Below are positions 27,071-35,808 of a stretch of DNA of 64,000 bases, one piece after another (position 1 is the first letter of the stretch; each line of letters begins with the position of its first letter). The notes below the pieces were generated by a model. That model was not told the origin of the DNA and did not search any database. It saw only the letters and a list, made by a program, of their open reading frames with translations. This stretch comes from Terriglobia bacterium (GTDB lineage: Bacteria > Acidobacteriota > Terriglobia > Terriglobales > Acidobacteriaceae), in assembly GCA_020073165.1 (NCBI GenBank), contig JAIQFP010000006.1, positions 124,001 to 188,000 of the forward strand, given 5' to 3'. Made by a program: the position numbers and the translations under genes.

Positions 27071-28720
27071 ATGTCGCATGAGCAAAGTGCCGAGATTCCG
27101 AAACTGAATGGCAGCAGTTCACGATGGCTGGCGCTCGTCTTCGCGCTGGTCATGGGGCTTGCCGCAGCTCCGCTCCACGCGCAGTTCACCTTCGTGGACG
27201 AGTATGAATTCAACTGCGCCACGGGAGGATGTTACCCGAGCGACAATGGGCAGTTGACGCAGGGTTCAGATGGCAACCTGTATGGAACCGCGCCAGCCGG
27301 CGGGACTCACGCGTTTGGCACGACCTTCACTGTGACAACCTCAGGCGCCTATACGGATCAGTGGGCATTTGACGGGCTCACGGGAGAGCAACCTGATGCA
27401 GCCTTAACATTGGCGTCCGATGGGAACTTCTACGGCACGGCTGCTTTCGGCGGCACCAATAACAACGGAACCCTATTTCGCTTCACGCCTCCCAGCACAG
27501 TCACTGTGCTACATAGTTTCACCACCGCCGAGGGCGTACCTGAGGCTCCGCCCATCCAGGGCAAAGACGGGAACCTCTACGGAGTGACGAACTCCGCCGT
27601 AGCTTACAGCGTTACTCTCACCGGAACTTACAAGCAACTGTCGCCGGCGCCGGGATCGGTCGAAGCGCCTCTACTTTTGGCATCGGACGGCAATCTCTAT
27701 GGTACTGCCTTGACAGGCGGTACCAATAGCGACGGTGCAGTGTTCCGCATGTCGACGCCGGGAGGCGCCATCAAAGTCATTCATAATTTTACCGGCATCG
27801 ACGGCTCCAGGCCGGTTGGTCCTCTGGCTCAAGCATCCGATGGCAACTTGTACGGAACAACGTTTGCCGGCGGACCCAACAACAATGGCGAGGTCTTCAA
27901 GATGACCTTGGCTGGAAAGATCACGGTCTTGCATACGTTCGACGTAAACGGAGTCTCTGATGGGGAGTTCCCCGATGCGGGCTTGCTGGCAGCTTCCGAC
28001 GGATACTTATACGGGGTTAACGGTTCCGGCGGAGCTGACACGGTTGGCACTCTCTTCCGGATAACTACCAGCGGGATTTTCACTAAACTTTTCGATTTCA
28101 CGGATGTTGGAGGATCGGTGCCCGGTGCTTATGCGGGTACTACTCTCATGCAACACACCAACGGCAACTTGTACGGCCTTGCCTACAGAGGTGGCGCCTC
28201 CGACAACGGCACGTTCTTCAGTCTGTTCGCCCCCAACCTCATACAGATTCTCAAGGTCTCCGGGCCCATCTTCGTTCTCCCCGGCGGCCCCGTGCAGATC
28301 CTCGGCAATAACCTGACGCACGCGATCTTCGTCAACTTCGGCTCGGTGCAGGCACAATTCCAGCCAGGCACTGACAACTATCTCACCGCCACAGTTCCCA
28401 ACGCCGCCGTCGACAGTGTCATCAGCGTCACCTATGACACCGGTCTTCAGACCCAGACCCTCATGTCCGTGCATATCCTGCCGAAGATCACCAACCTCGA
28501 TCCTCCCTCTGGCTCGGTAGGCACGGTAGTCAACATCACGGGCGGCGGTTTCACCGGCGCAAAGAAGGTTACATTCGGCGGAGTCGCCGCGGAGAACTTC
28601 ACCGTGCTGAGTCCGAGCCTGATTCAGGCCACCGTGCCAACTGGCGCGAAGACGGGCAGAGTGAAGGTCGCCACGCCCAACGGCAGCGCCACCAGCCCGA
28701 TGAAGTTCACCGTCATCTGA
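27071..28720 (+). CDS. Exported GloVer-repeat protein with IPT/TIG domains
   Basis: The 549-residue protein has a signal peptide after a polar N-terminus (hydrophobic RWLALVFALVMGLAAAPLHAQ, about 18-37). At least seven tandem repeats with the pattern ASDGNLYGT..GGT.NNGTVF are visible (e.g. SDGNLYGTALTGGTNSDGAVF), known as the GloVer anchor repeat of acidobacterial and soil-bacterial secreted proteins. Two IPT/TIG Ig-like domains end the protein (about 395-549; ITNLDPPSGSVGTVVNITGGGF, FTVLSPSLIQATVPTGAKTG). The function is unknown; a cell-surface structural or adhesive role is inferred. It is the sole gene of a small islet bounded by tRNA-Ala repeats. Confidence 0.88.
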   Translation: MSHEQSAEIPKLNGSSSRWLALVFALVMGLAAAPLHAQFTFVDEYEFNCATGGCYPSDNGQLTQGSDGNLYGTAPAGGTHAFGTTFTVTTSGAYTDQWAFDGLTGEQPDAALTLASDGNFYGTAAFGGTNNNGTLFRFTPPSTVTVLHSFTTAEGVPEAPPIQGKDGNLYGVTNSAVAYSVTLTGTYKQLSPAPGSVEAPLLLASDGNLYGTALTGGTNSDGAVFRMSTPGGAIKVIHNFTGIDGSRPVGPLAQASDGNLYGTTFAGGPNNNGEVFKMTLAGKITVLHTFDVNGVSDGEFPDAGLLAASDGYLYGVNGSGGADTVGTLFRITTSGIFTKLFDFTDVGGSVPGAYAGTTLMQHTNGNLYGLAYRGGASDNGTFFSLFAPNLIQILKVSGPIFVLPGGPVQILGNNLTHAIFVNFGSVQAQFQPGTDNYLTATVPNAAVDSVISVTYDTGLQTQTLMSVHILPKITNLDPPSGSVGTVVNITGGGFTGAKKVTFGGVAAENFTVLSPSLIQATVPTGAKTGRVKVATPNGSATSPMKFTVI

Positions 28721-28874
28721 AGCTAACTTGGTAACGCGAATGAGTGAGCCAGCGGCCCCTGCGCTAAGCCCCGCCGCAACGACGGGGCACCCCAACTCAA
28801 AAGAAATTACAGGTAAGGACCACGGGGATCGAAATGGCGATGGGAGTTCAACCGTTGAGAATGATTGAGAATGA

Positions 28875-28950
28875 TGGTGGACCTGGTCGGGTTCGAACCG
28901 ACGACCTCTTCCATGCCATGGAAGCGCGCTCCCAACTGCGCCACAGGCCC
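28875..28950 (-). tRNA. tRNA-Ala (anticodon GGC)
   Basis: The minus-strand sequence folds as a complete 76-nt cloverleaf. The acceptor is GGGCCTG/CAGGTCC with the G3:U70 pair diagnostic for alanine. A D-arm TGGCGCAGTTGGGAGCGC is followed by anticodon stem CTTCC/GGAAG around ATGGCAT (anticodon GGC). The T-arm is GTCGG TTCGAAC CCGAC. The 3' CCA is genomically encoded (28875-28877). Confidence 0.97.
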
Positions 28951-29142
28951 ACTGGCGAGCGAGAAAAACTCAACCCAATTCTCGCCCAGCCGCCGGGGAT
29001 AGTCAAACGACTGTTAGCCTCATCTGCGTTCATCATGACCCCACAGTCTGAACGCGACAAGCCAGCCATGTGATGCAAGCCTGACTCGCTTCCGATTTAC
29101 GAAATTCATGAAACTTAGTATTCTGAGCAAACCGAAGCCGAC

Positions 29143-29841
29143 ATGAACCTGAGCCCCATTTGCAAGACATTCTCTCTCCTGCCGCTGCTGGTGCTGGCGG
29201 CGAGCGCGCAAACCCCATCCGCACAAAACGCTGCCCCGCCTCCCGTGTCTTACTCGTCGGTCAGCCAGTTGAACCTGCTGCTGTCCCAACTGGAACAGGC
29301 CACCCAAGCGGTACAGGGTGATCTGTCCAAGCTGCGCATCGAAAAGTGGAAGACCGATTCCGACACCAAACGTCAGGCCCAGACCAATGTGGACTCCATC
29401 CAGCGCAATCTCCAGAGTGCGCTCCCCGAGATCATTGCCCGCTTGCGAAACTCGCCGGAGGATCTCACCGAAACCTTCAAACTCTATCGCAACCTCGATG
29501 CCCTTTACGACGTATTCGGCTCGGTGGCGGAATCAGCGGGAGCGTTCGGCTCACGCGATGAGTTCCAGTGGCTGGGCAACGATCTGAATGCCCTGGAGAG
29601 GTCCCGCCACTCGTTTGCGGACCGCATGGAGACTCTGGCCGGCGCCAAGGAAGTCGAACTGACGCGGTTGCGCACCCAGTTGCGCAGCCTGCCGGCTGCG
29701 ACTCCTGCTCCTCCAGGGCCCAAGAAAATTATCGTGGATGACGACGAGCCCCCGAAGAAAACCACCAAGAAGAAACCCGCCTCCAAGCCGAGCCCGACCC
29801 AGCCGGCGACAGCCCCTGGGACGACCCAGCCACCGCACTAG
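29143..29841 (+). CDS. Secreted coiled-coil hypothetical protein
   Basis: The 232-residue product has a signal peptide (MNLSPICKTFSLLPLLVLAASAQ). A predominantly helical region (about 40-185) has heptad-like spacing (LNLLLSQLEQATQAVQGDLSKLRIEKWK; RNLQSALPEIIARLRN; MKTLAGAKEVELTRLRTQL-like turns). It ends in a Pro/Lys/Thr-rich tail (EPPKKTTKKKPASKPSP). No enzyme motif is visible. Secreted helical proteins of this type recur in Acidobacteria, but I cannot name the family. It is monocistronic, between tRNA-Ala and the sigma factor gene. Confidence 0.7.
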   Translation: MNLSPICKTFSLLPLLVLAASAQTPSAQNAAPPPVSYSSVSQLNLLLSQLEQATQAVQGDLSKLRIEKWKTDSDTKRQAQTNVDSIQRNLQSALPEIIARLRNSPEDLTETFKLYRNLDALYDVFGSVAESAGAFGSRDEFQWLGNDLNALERSRHSFADRMETLAGAKEVELTRLRTQLRSLPAATPAPPGPKKIIVDDDEPPKKTTKKKPASKPSPTQPATAPGTTQPPH

Positions 29842-30022
29842 TCGGCGCTCACCCCAAACCGCTCAAAAGCGTCCCGTAAGTTACTGAATTGACGGCCTTT
29901 TCTCGTGGAACTCTGAACACCTTCGTGGAGTCTATGTAGACGAGGTGGATACCCCGTGCCGAGCAAGAGTAAACGCGGTGCCGGGATCACTTTTGGGCCA
30001 GCGTCGCGACCGGAAAAGAACC

Positions 30023-30028
30023 TATAAT
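30023..30028 (+). promoter_or_regulatory. Possible -10 box for the sigma factor gene
   Basis: A consensus TATAAT lies 13 bp before the ATG at 30041. The only TTGGGC nearby (29993) is spaced 24 bp away, too far for a normal sigma-70 promoter. If used, the transcript would have a very short leader and would exclude the upstream in-frame GTG at 29945. Confidence 0.35.
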
Positions 30029-30040
30029 GGGGGTGACGCC

Positions 30041-30790
30041 ATGAGGGTCATGGCGGGAGCAACCACGTTGGGTGATCTCGCAGGGGCACTGGCAGTCCGG
30101 GCTCAGGAATCCGCGATCGTGGCCGAGTTGAAGGCCGGATCCGAGGACGCTTACGCCTGGCTGATCGGCGAGTTTCACCAGCCCATCTACAGCCTCGTTT
30201 ACCGCCTGGTGGCCGATCCGGCCGACGCTGCCGACACCACCCAGGAAGTTTTCTTGAAGGTTTTCCGTGGCATGAAGCATTTTCACGGGGAGTCCAGCCT
30301 CAAGACGTGGATTTACCGCATCGCCGTGCATGAAGCCTACAACCGCCGCCGCTGGTGGTTCCGCCACAAGGCGCGCGAAACGTCGATGGAACCGCTGCAC
30401 GCAGGTACTGAAGCGGGCGCGGCGGCGGGTTTGAAGGATTTGCTGGTGGACGAAGGCGAGTCGCCGTTCGACTGCGTGGTTCACGAAGAAATCCGGGCAC
30501 GTGTCGAGGAAGAGTTGCGCAAGGTACCCGAGCCCTATCGCACTGCGGTGATTTTGCGGGATATCGAGGAGATGTCGTACGAGGAGATTGCCGAGATCAC
30601 CCAAGTTTCGCTGGGAACGGTGAAATCGCGTTTGACCCGCGGACGCGAGGCCCTCAAGCAGCGCTTGGTGACCTATGTCCGGGAGGTAGGCCCGCAGCTT
30701 GGCCTTCAGTCTCCCATGGAGCGTCGCTCGAAACTGGAAGCGCGTTCCCTTGGTTCTACCGATGGCAGGGAAGTCGAGGTGACGTCATGA
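30041..30790 (+). CDS. ECF-type RNA polymerase sigma factor
   Basis: The 249-residue protein has sigma region 2 (FHQPIYSLVYRLVADPADAADTTQEVFLKVF, with the -10 recognition helix SSLKTWIYRIAVHEAYNRRR). It also has region 4.2 (VPEPYRTAVILRDIEEMSYEEIAEI, VSLGTVKSRLTRGREALKQRL). Region 3 is absent, as in ECF/RpoE-like factors. A ~50-residue linker carrying an acidic patch joins the two. It directs extracytoplasmic-stress type transcription; the signal is unknown. The ATG at 30041 is preferred because a TATAAT lies between it and the upstream start. Its stop overlaps the start of the anti-sigma gene by 4 bases (ATGA). Confidence 0.92.
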   Translation: MRVMAGATTLGDLAGALAVRAQESAIVAELKAGSEDAYAWLIGEFHQPIYSLVYRLVADPADAADTTQEVFLKVFRGMKHFHGESSLKTWIYRIAVHEAYNRRRWWFRHKARETSMEPLHAGTEAGAAAGLKDLLVDEGESPFDCVVHEEIRARVEEELRKVPEPYRTAVILRDIEEMSYEEIAEITQVSLGTVKSRLTRGREALKQRLVTYVREVGPQLGLQSPMERRSKLEARSLGSTDGREVEVTS

Positions 30791-31458
30791 AGTGCGCCGA
30801 AGCCAAGTCCTTGTTCTCGCTTTACCTGGACGGCGCAGTGACCGGTACGCAGATGCGTGCCCTCAGCCAGCACCTGCAAGCCTGTATTCACTGCCGGCAG
30901 GAGTATGTCTCTCTTCATCACACCCAGCAACTGCTGGCCCGGGTGGGTCGCAGGAAAGCGCCTGCCGACCTGGCGCTGAAGCTGCGGGTTGCCATCTCCC
31001 ACGAAATCGCGCACTCCAAACGTCCTTTCCTCGATGGCATGATGATTCGGTTGGAGAACGCCCTGAACGCGTTTATGGTTCCGGCCACGGCCGGCTTGGT
31101 CACCGCGGTCGTCATCTTTGGCTTGCTTACCTTTTTCCTGGCGGTTCCCGGCCAGTTGCAGGCCGACAACGACGACGTCCCACTTATGCTTTACACTGCG
31201 CCCCAACTGCAGCAATCGGCGTTTGGGACCACTCTGGATTCCATCAGCGAAGACGCGGTCGTGATCGAGGCCTATGTCGACTCGAATGGCCGGGTGGAAG
31301 ACTATCGCATTCTGTCGCATCCCGACAAGGCGAAGACATTGCTGCCGCAATTGAACCGCATGCTGATTTTCACTACCTTCCGTCCCGCGACCTCCATGGG
31401 CCGGCCTACCGCCGGGCGGGCGGTGCTGTCGTTCTCGAAGATCAGCGTGAAGGGGTGA
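30787..31458 (+). CDS. Anti-sigma factor with zinc-finger domain and periplasmic domain
   Basis: The 223-residue protein begins with a zf-HC2-type zinc-binding anti-sigma module: Cys3, then HLQACIHC giving His/Cys/Cys ligands near residue 28-35. One TM helix is at about 99-121 (GLVTAVVIFGLLTFFLAVPG). The periplasmic part (VVIEAYVDSNGRVEDYRILS ... FTTFRPATSMGRPTAGRAVLSF) resembles the TonB C-terminal-like fold. The 4-bp overlap with the sigma gene shows translational coupling. By analogy with ZAS family anti-sigmas it should hold the sigma at the membrane until a signal is sensed. Confidence 0.88.
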   Translation: MKCAEAKSLFSLYLDGAVTGTQMRALSQHLQACIHCRQEYVSLHHTQQLLARVGRRKAPADLALKLRVAISHEIAHSKRPFLDGMMIRLENALNAFMVPATAGLVTAVVIFGLLTFFLAVPGQLQADNDDVPLMLYTAPQLQQSAFGTTLDSISEDAVVIEAYVDSNGRVEDYRILSHPDKAKTLLPQLNRMLIFTTFRPATSMGRPTAGRAVLSFSKISVKG

Positions 31459-31464
31459 GGAAGC

Positions 31465-31568
31465 AGCAATTAGCATTTAGGATCTCGCCCATCCGGCTCA
31501 GCGACGCAAGCGCCCGATGCCGAAGGAAACCCGGCGAGTTTTGTGCTAAATGCCAAGTGCTAATTGCT
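31465..31568. repeat. Inverted repeat with AGCAATTAGCATTTAG arms
   Basis: The arms AGCAATTAGCATTTAG (31465-31480) and CTAAATGCCAAGTGCTAATTGCT (31546-31568) are reverse complements apart from an internal insertion of 7 bases, with a 65-base GC-rich spacer. The repeat lies between the anti-sigma gene and the next exported protein. It has the same design as other AT-rich arm repeats here. Confidence 0.8.
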
Positions 31569-31650
31569 GGTCCTTTCGTTTGACCCTCTGCGGAGAAGCC
31601 CTTAAACTGACACAGTAACCCGCATCCCGACCAGCCTGCTGGAGGTTTCC

Positions 31651-33159
31651 CTGGATCGTTGGTTTCGACGCTCGCTCTATGCGGCCCTGCTTGGGCTGGC
31701 GGCACAGGCGTGTCTGGCTGAGAGCACTCCCAACGTGGCCCTCGATACCAGTGAAACTTTGTTCACGGTCATGACGGCCCTGAATGCCTGCGGATACGAC
31801 CAGGAACTGGATGTCTCCGATCCCCTGCGAAGCCAGATCCGCAGCGAGGTCGCCAAGGCCATTCAAGCTGCTCCCGAGGTCAAAGAGGCAACTCGGGCCA
31901 TGTGCCAGGTCTATGCCGACCTCCAGCAGCCCGACTCTTCCCGCACCCTGGCACAATACGTGTCGCTGGCGTTGTATTTGAACCCGCCGCCGGCTCTCAC
32001 CCCCAGGGTGCGCGACACCGAACTTCCCCCCGATGCCACCGCGGTGTTCGGGTTCCTCCCCCTGATGCAGAAGTTCTATCAGGTGGCCGGATTGCACGCC
32101 ATTTGGGAGCGCCATCGCGAGGCCTATAGCGCCCTGACCGAGCGCTATCACGAGCCCTTGTCCAAGATGTTGTTCGACACCGAGATCTATCTGAAGCTGC
32201 CCTCCTCGGGATACTTGGGACACCAGTTCACCGTCTACCTCGATCCTATGGGCGCCCCGGGGCAGACCAACGCCCGCAACTACGGCCCGGATTACTTCGT
32301 CGTGATTTCCGCGGGTAAAGGATCGTCCCTCAAGGTGGAGCAGATTCGTCACACCTATCTGCACTACTTGCTCGATCCTCTTGCGCTGAAGTATCCCGCC
32401 ACCCTGAAGCGCCTGGAACCGTTGTTGGATGCGGTCAAGACGGCGCCCATGGATGAGAGCTTCAAGAACGACATTTCTCTGCTGGTCACAGAGTGCCTGA
32501 TACGGGCCATCGAAGCCCGCACTGGCCCCATGGGAAAAGCCTCTGAGGAGGCTCGCGACCAGGCCGTCGAAGCCTCCATGGAGCAAGGCTTCATCTTGAC
32601 CGGCTACTATTACGATGCTCTGGTTCAGTTCGAGAAGGATCCCGCGGGTCTGCGCAATGCTTACGGAGACATGCTGACCGGCATCGAGGTCGGAAAGGAA
32701 GAAAAGCGGGCGGCACAGATCCAGTTTGCCAACCAGGCGGACACCGAACTGCTTCACCTTTCTCGGCCTCTCGAAGGCAAGCTGCTGGTTACCGCCGAGC
32801 AACGCCTTTCTGCCGGAGATGCAGAAACCGCGCAGAAGTTGGCGCAGGAGGCACTGGACGAGAAGAGTGAGGACCCCGGCCGGGCTCTGTTCATTCTGGC
32901 CCAGGTCGCCACGATGAACCGCGACATACAGGGCGCCCGCAACTATTTCCAGCGCGCCCTGGAGGTGGCGCAGGAGCCCAAGGTAGTCGCCTGGTCGCAC
33001 ATCTACCTGGGAAGGATCTTCGACTTGCAGGAAGACCGCGCCGCGGCGCTGGACCATTACCGCGCTGCTTTGAACGCTGGCGCCTTGTTGCCGGAAGCCA
33101 AAGCCGCAGCCGAGCGGGGGCTTCAGCAGCCCTACGAGCCACCCAGTCATGCGCAGTAG
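31651..33159 (+). CDS. Exported TPR-containing hypothetical protein, probable CTG start
   Basis: No ATG, GTG or TTG start leaves room for a signal peptide. From CTG at 31651 the product reads (M)DRWFRRSLYAALLGLAAQACLAES, a good export signal, and GGAGG at 31641-31645 is spaced five bases before this CTG. The first GTG (31735) has no ribosome binding site and would delete the signal. The 502-residue product has an uncharacterised alpha-helical N-terminal domain (about 30-330). Tetratricopeptide-like repeats follow at the C-terminus (AQKLAQEALDEKSEDPGRALFILAQV; GARNYFQRALEVAQEP; AALDHYRAALNAGALLPEA). A TPR gene of similar type follows at 57 bp. Confidence 0.8.
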   Translation: MDRWFRRSLYAALLGLAAQACLAESTPNVALDTSETLFTVMTALNACGYDQELDVSDPLRSQIRSEVAKAIQAAPEVKEATRAMCQVYADLQQPDSSRTLAQYVSLALYLNPPPALTPRVRDTELPPDATAVFGFLPLMQKFYQVAGLHAIWERHREAYSALTERYHEPLSKMLFDTEIYLKLPSSGYLGHQFTVYLDPMGAPGQTNARNYGPDYFVVISAGKGSSLKVEQIRHTYLHYLLDPLALKYPATLKRLEPLLDAVKTAPMDESFKNDISLLVTECLIRAIEARTGPMGKASEEARDQAVEASMEQGFILTGYYYDALVQFEKDPAGLRNAYGDMLTGIEVGKEEKRAAQIQFANQADTELLHLSRPLEGKLLVTAEQRLSAGDAETAQKLAQEALDEKSEDPGRALFILAQVATMNRDIQGARNYFQRALEVAQEPKVVAWSHIYLGRIFDLQEDRAAALDHYRAALNAGALLPEAKAAAERGLQQPYEPPSHAQ

Positions 33160-33216
33160 GAGAAGAGCACCGGAAAAATTGATCGTGATGTCATGGTCGC
33201 AACTTAAGGAGAACTC

Positions 33217-34125
33217 ATGAAGCGCGCAGCGATGATCATCTTGCTACTGGCGATGGCAACTGTTTTGTCGGCTCAGCAGCAAGGCACACAGAACCCGCCG
33301 GCAGCCCAGCCCGGCGCCGGACAATCGGGTACGGCGCAGCCCAGCGCCCCTGCCCCCCAGGGCAAACACCCGCCGCAAGCCAAGACCCAACCGGAATTCG
33401 ATGCCTATAAAACAGTCGCGGCCATCGCTGACCCGGCCGCTTTTGAGAAGGCTACTGATGATTTTGCCACCAAATTCCCGGATAGCGAATTGCGCGTGGT
33501 CTTGTACCGCAACGGCATGCACCTCTACCAAAGCGCCAACAACGGCGACAAGATGCTTGAAATGGGTCGGAATGTGCTGAAACTCGATCCCGATGATCCC
33601 GAGGCACTGGTAGGCGTCGCTGAAGTCCTGGCCGAACGCACCCGGGACACCGACCTCGACAAAGATCAGCGCCTGGATGAAGCCATGAAAAACGCCCAGC
33701 GCGCAGTCGAGACGGTGGATACCGATATCGTCGCGCCAGCGGAAACGCCCAAGGAGCGGATTGACGCCTACAAAGGTTTCTTGCGATCCACAGCCTATTC
33801 GATCATGGGCACGCTGGCGCTAAACAAGGACAAGTACGCCGATGCGGAGAATTATCTACGCAAATCCATCGATGCTTATCCGTCGCAGCCCGATCCGGTG
33901 GCAGTCCTTCGCCTGGCAGTGGCGCTGGATAAACAGGAGAAATACTCCGAAGCGTTGAAGGTGGCCAACCAGGCGGTTGCACTGAACCAGGAAAACACCC
34001 ACGCAGGAACGGCCGCGCGCCAGGAACGCGACCGGTTGATGAAGCTCACAAACAGCGGCACTCCCGCTCCGGCCCCTAAACCGCCCGCCGGCGATGCCCA
34101 GAATCAGGCTCCACCGAAGAACTAG
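33217..34125 (+). CDS. Exported TPR protein
   Basis: The 302-residue product has a signal peptide (MKRAAMIILLLAMATVLSAQQ) and a long Gln/Ala/Pro-rich linker (about 22-58). Helical repeats follow (EFDAYKTVAAIADPAAFEKATDDFATKFPDSELR; MGRNVLKLDPDDPEALVGVAEVLA; NYLRKSIDAYPSQPDPVAVLRLAVALDKQEKYSEALKVANQAVAL) typical of TPR scaffolds. The C-terminal tail is Pro-rich. ATG at 33217 with AAGGAG at 33206-33211. It is followed by rnc after 69 bp, so it may share the transcript with the rnc-lepB set, though this is not shown. Confidence 0.85.
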   Translation: MKRAAMIILLLAMATVLSAQQQGTQNPPAAQPGAGQSGTAQPSAPAPQGKHPPQAKTQPEFDAYKTVAAIADPAAFEKATDDFATKFPDSELRVVLYRNGMHLYQSANNGDKMLEMGRNVLKLDPDDPEALVGVAEVLAERTRDTDLDKDQRLDEAMKNAQRAVETVDTDIVAPAETPKERIDAYKGFLRSTAYSIMGTLALNKDKYADAENYLRKSIDAYPSQPDPVAVLRLAVALDKQEKYSEALKVANQAVALNQENTHAGTAARQERDRLMKLTNSGTPAPAPKPPAGDAQNQAPPKN

Positions 34126-34194
34126 TCGGCGGCGATTCGGAGGTGCCTTGCTACAACCGTTGGGGCTGGCGGTCCGCCCATCGCAACTCAGACC

Positions 34195-34998
34195 ATGAAG
34201 TCACGGGACATTGCGGCACTGCAAGCGACTCTGGGACACCACTTCACTCGCCCAGAATTGCTCGCGCAGGCGCTGACCCATACCTCCCAGGCCCGGGAGT
34301 TGGAAGCTCTGCAACCCCTCGCCCGCAGTCGGGTGGGCGACAACGAGCAACTGGAGTTCCTGGGCGATTCTGTGCTCGCCCTGGTCACCAGCGAGGAACT
34401 GTTCCATCGCTTCCCTCATTTTCGCGAAGGGGAGCTGTCCAAGTTGCGGGCCCACCTGGTGAGCGAAAAGCATCTGATTCGGGTGGCGCAGCAACTGGAG
34501 CTCGGTCATTACTTGCGGTTGGGACGAGGCGAGGAAAAAAGCGGTGGACGCAACAAGACGGCGCTGCTGGTGGATGCGCTGGAGGCAGTTCTTGCGGCCA
34601 TCTATCTAGATAGCGGCTTGGACACGGCGCGCCGCCTTATCTTGCAGTACATCGTCGGCCCGGAGCTGGAGCGTATCGCTCTCCACGGCAACGGGCTGCC
34701 GCTCACGGATTACAAGTCGGCGCTGCAGGAAAGGCTGCAGGCGCTCGGACGCCCCCAGCCATCGTACCTGCTGGTCAAAGAGCAGGGCCCGGAGCACAGC
34801 AAAACCTTTACTATTGAGATCAGGCTGCAAGAGCCGGAGGCCCCCGCCAAGGCCGAGTTCGTAGGCCGCGCCGAGGGTTCCACCAAGAAGAACGCGGAAC
34901 AGGATGCCGCTCGTCAGGTGCTCGAATATCTGGCTTCCTTGCCCGGCGGCTCTCTCGGACAGGGGAAGACGAAAGGGGTACGTGTAGTCAGATCATGA
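34195..34998 (+). CDS. rnc: Ribonuclease III
   Basis: The enzyme cleaves double-stranded RNA (rRNA precursors, mRNA). It is 267 residues. The RNase III signature NEQLEFLGDSVLALVTSE carries the catalytic Glu/Asp; the second acidic pair is in KTALLVDALEAVLAAIYLD. The C-terminal double-stranded RNA-binding domain begins TDYKSALQERLQALG and ends KKNAEQDAARQVLEYL. ATG at 34195. Its stop overlaps the lepB start by 4 bases (ATGA), indicating translational coupling, as is common for lepB-rnc pairs. Confidence 0.97.
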   Translation: MKSRDIAALQATLGHHFTRPELLAQALTHTSQARELEALQPLARSRVGDNEQLEFLGDSVLALVTSEELFHRFPHFREGELSKLRAHLVSEKHLIRVAQQLELGHYLRLGRGEEKSGGRNKTALLVDALEAVLAAIYLDSGLDTARRLILQYIVGPELERIALHGNGLPLTDYKSALQERLQALGRPQPSYLLVKEQGPEHSKTFTIEIRLQEPEAPAKAEFVGRAEGSTKKNAEQDAARQVLEYLASLPGGSLGQGKTKGVRVVRS

Positions 34999-35768
34999 CG
35001 GAAGCCGTTCCAACCCAGGCAGAAGTAGTTCACCACCAGGCGCCGGCTGACTGGACGATGTCGCTGCAGTCGCTCTTGGCCACAGTGGTCATCGCGGTCT
35101 TCGTCATCACTTTCATCGTGCAAGCCTTCCAGATCCCATCGGAATCCATGGAAAACACGCTCCTGATCGGCGATTATCTGCTGGTCGACAAACTCCGCTA
35201 TGGCGGGGACGGCTTCTGGGACCACCTGGTTCCCTACCGCCCCGTGCACCGTGGGGACATCATCGTTTTCCGCTATCCCGTCAATCCCACCCAGCACTTC
35301 GTGAAGCGAGTCGTGGGCGTGCCCGGTGATCGGGTGCGGCTCGTCAATCGCCAGGTTTACATTAACGGAATTCCCCTTCGCGAACCTTACGTGCGGTACA
35401 CCTCGCACGTGCACGACCTTTTCCGCGACGAGTTTCCTCGCTTGAATGTTTCCGTTCCCGGCTTGGAGGGAACGTGGTGGCTGGAGATGAAGAAGATGGT
35501 CGAAGACGGACAGCTCATCATCCCCCAGGACCATTATTTTGTTCTGGGCGACAACCGCGACGAGAGCCTGGACAGCCGCTATTGGGGGTTCGTCCCCAAG
35601 GAGAACGTAATTGGCCGTCCTTTGCTGATCTACTGGTCGGTGCGCGATGTTGACCACGACATGCCCTTTCCTTCCACTGCGGGTGATAAACTCTTTCACT
35701 TCGCTTATGCGGCGACCCACTTGTTTCAGATCACCCGCTGGGACCGCACATTTCGAGTAGTCAACTAA
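34995..35768 (+). CDS. lepB: Signal peptidase I (first of two)
   Basis: The enzyme removes Sec signal peptides on the periplasmic face of the inner membrane. The 257-residue protein has one N-terminal TM helix (LLATVVIAVFVITFIVQAF). The Ser/Lys dyad is intact: Ser51 in IPSESMENTL and Lys104 in HFVKRVVGVPGD. Box E is GDNRDESLDSRYWG. It overlaps rnc by 4 bases. A second, divergent SPase I gene follows 40 bp later. Confidence 0.97.
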   Translation: MTEAVPTQAEVVHHQAPADWTMSLQSLLATVVIAVFVITFIVQAFQIPSESMENTLLIGDYLLVDKLRYGGDGFWDHLVPYRPVHRGDIIVFRYPVNPTQHFVKRVVGVPGDRVRLVNRQVYINGIPLREPYVRYTSHVHDLFRDEFPRLNVSVPGLEGTWWLEMKKMVEDGQLIIPQDHYFVLGDNRDESLDSRYWGFVPKENVIGRPLLIYWSVRDVDHDMPFPSTAGDKLFHFAYAATHLFQITRWDRTFRVVN

Positions 35769-35808
35769 AGGGCGCGGTTGCAACGCCCTATGACGGGAAG
35801 ATGATCTG

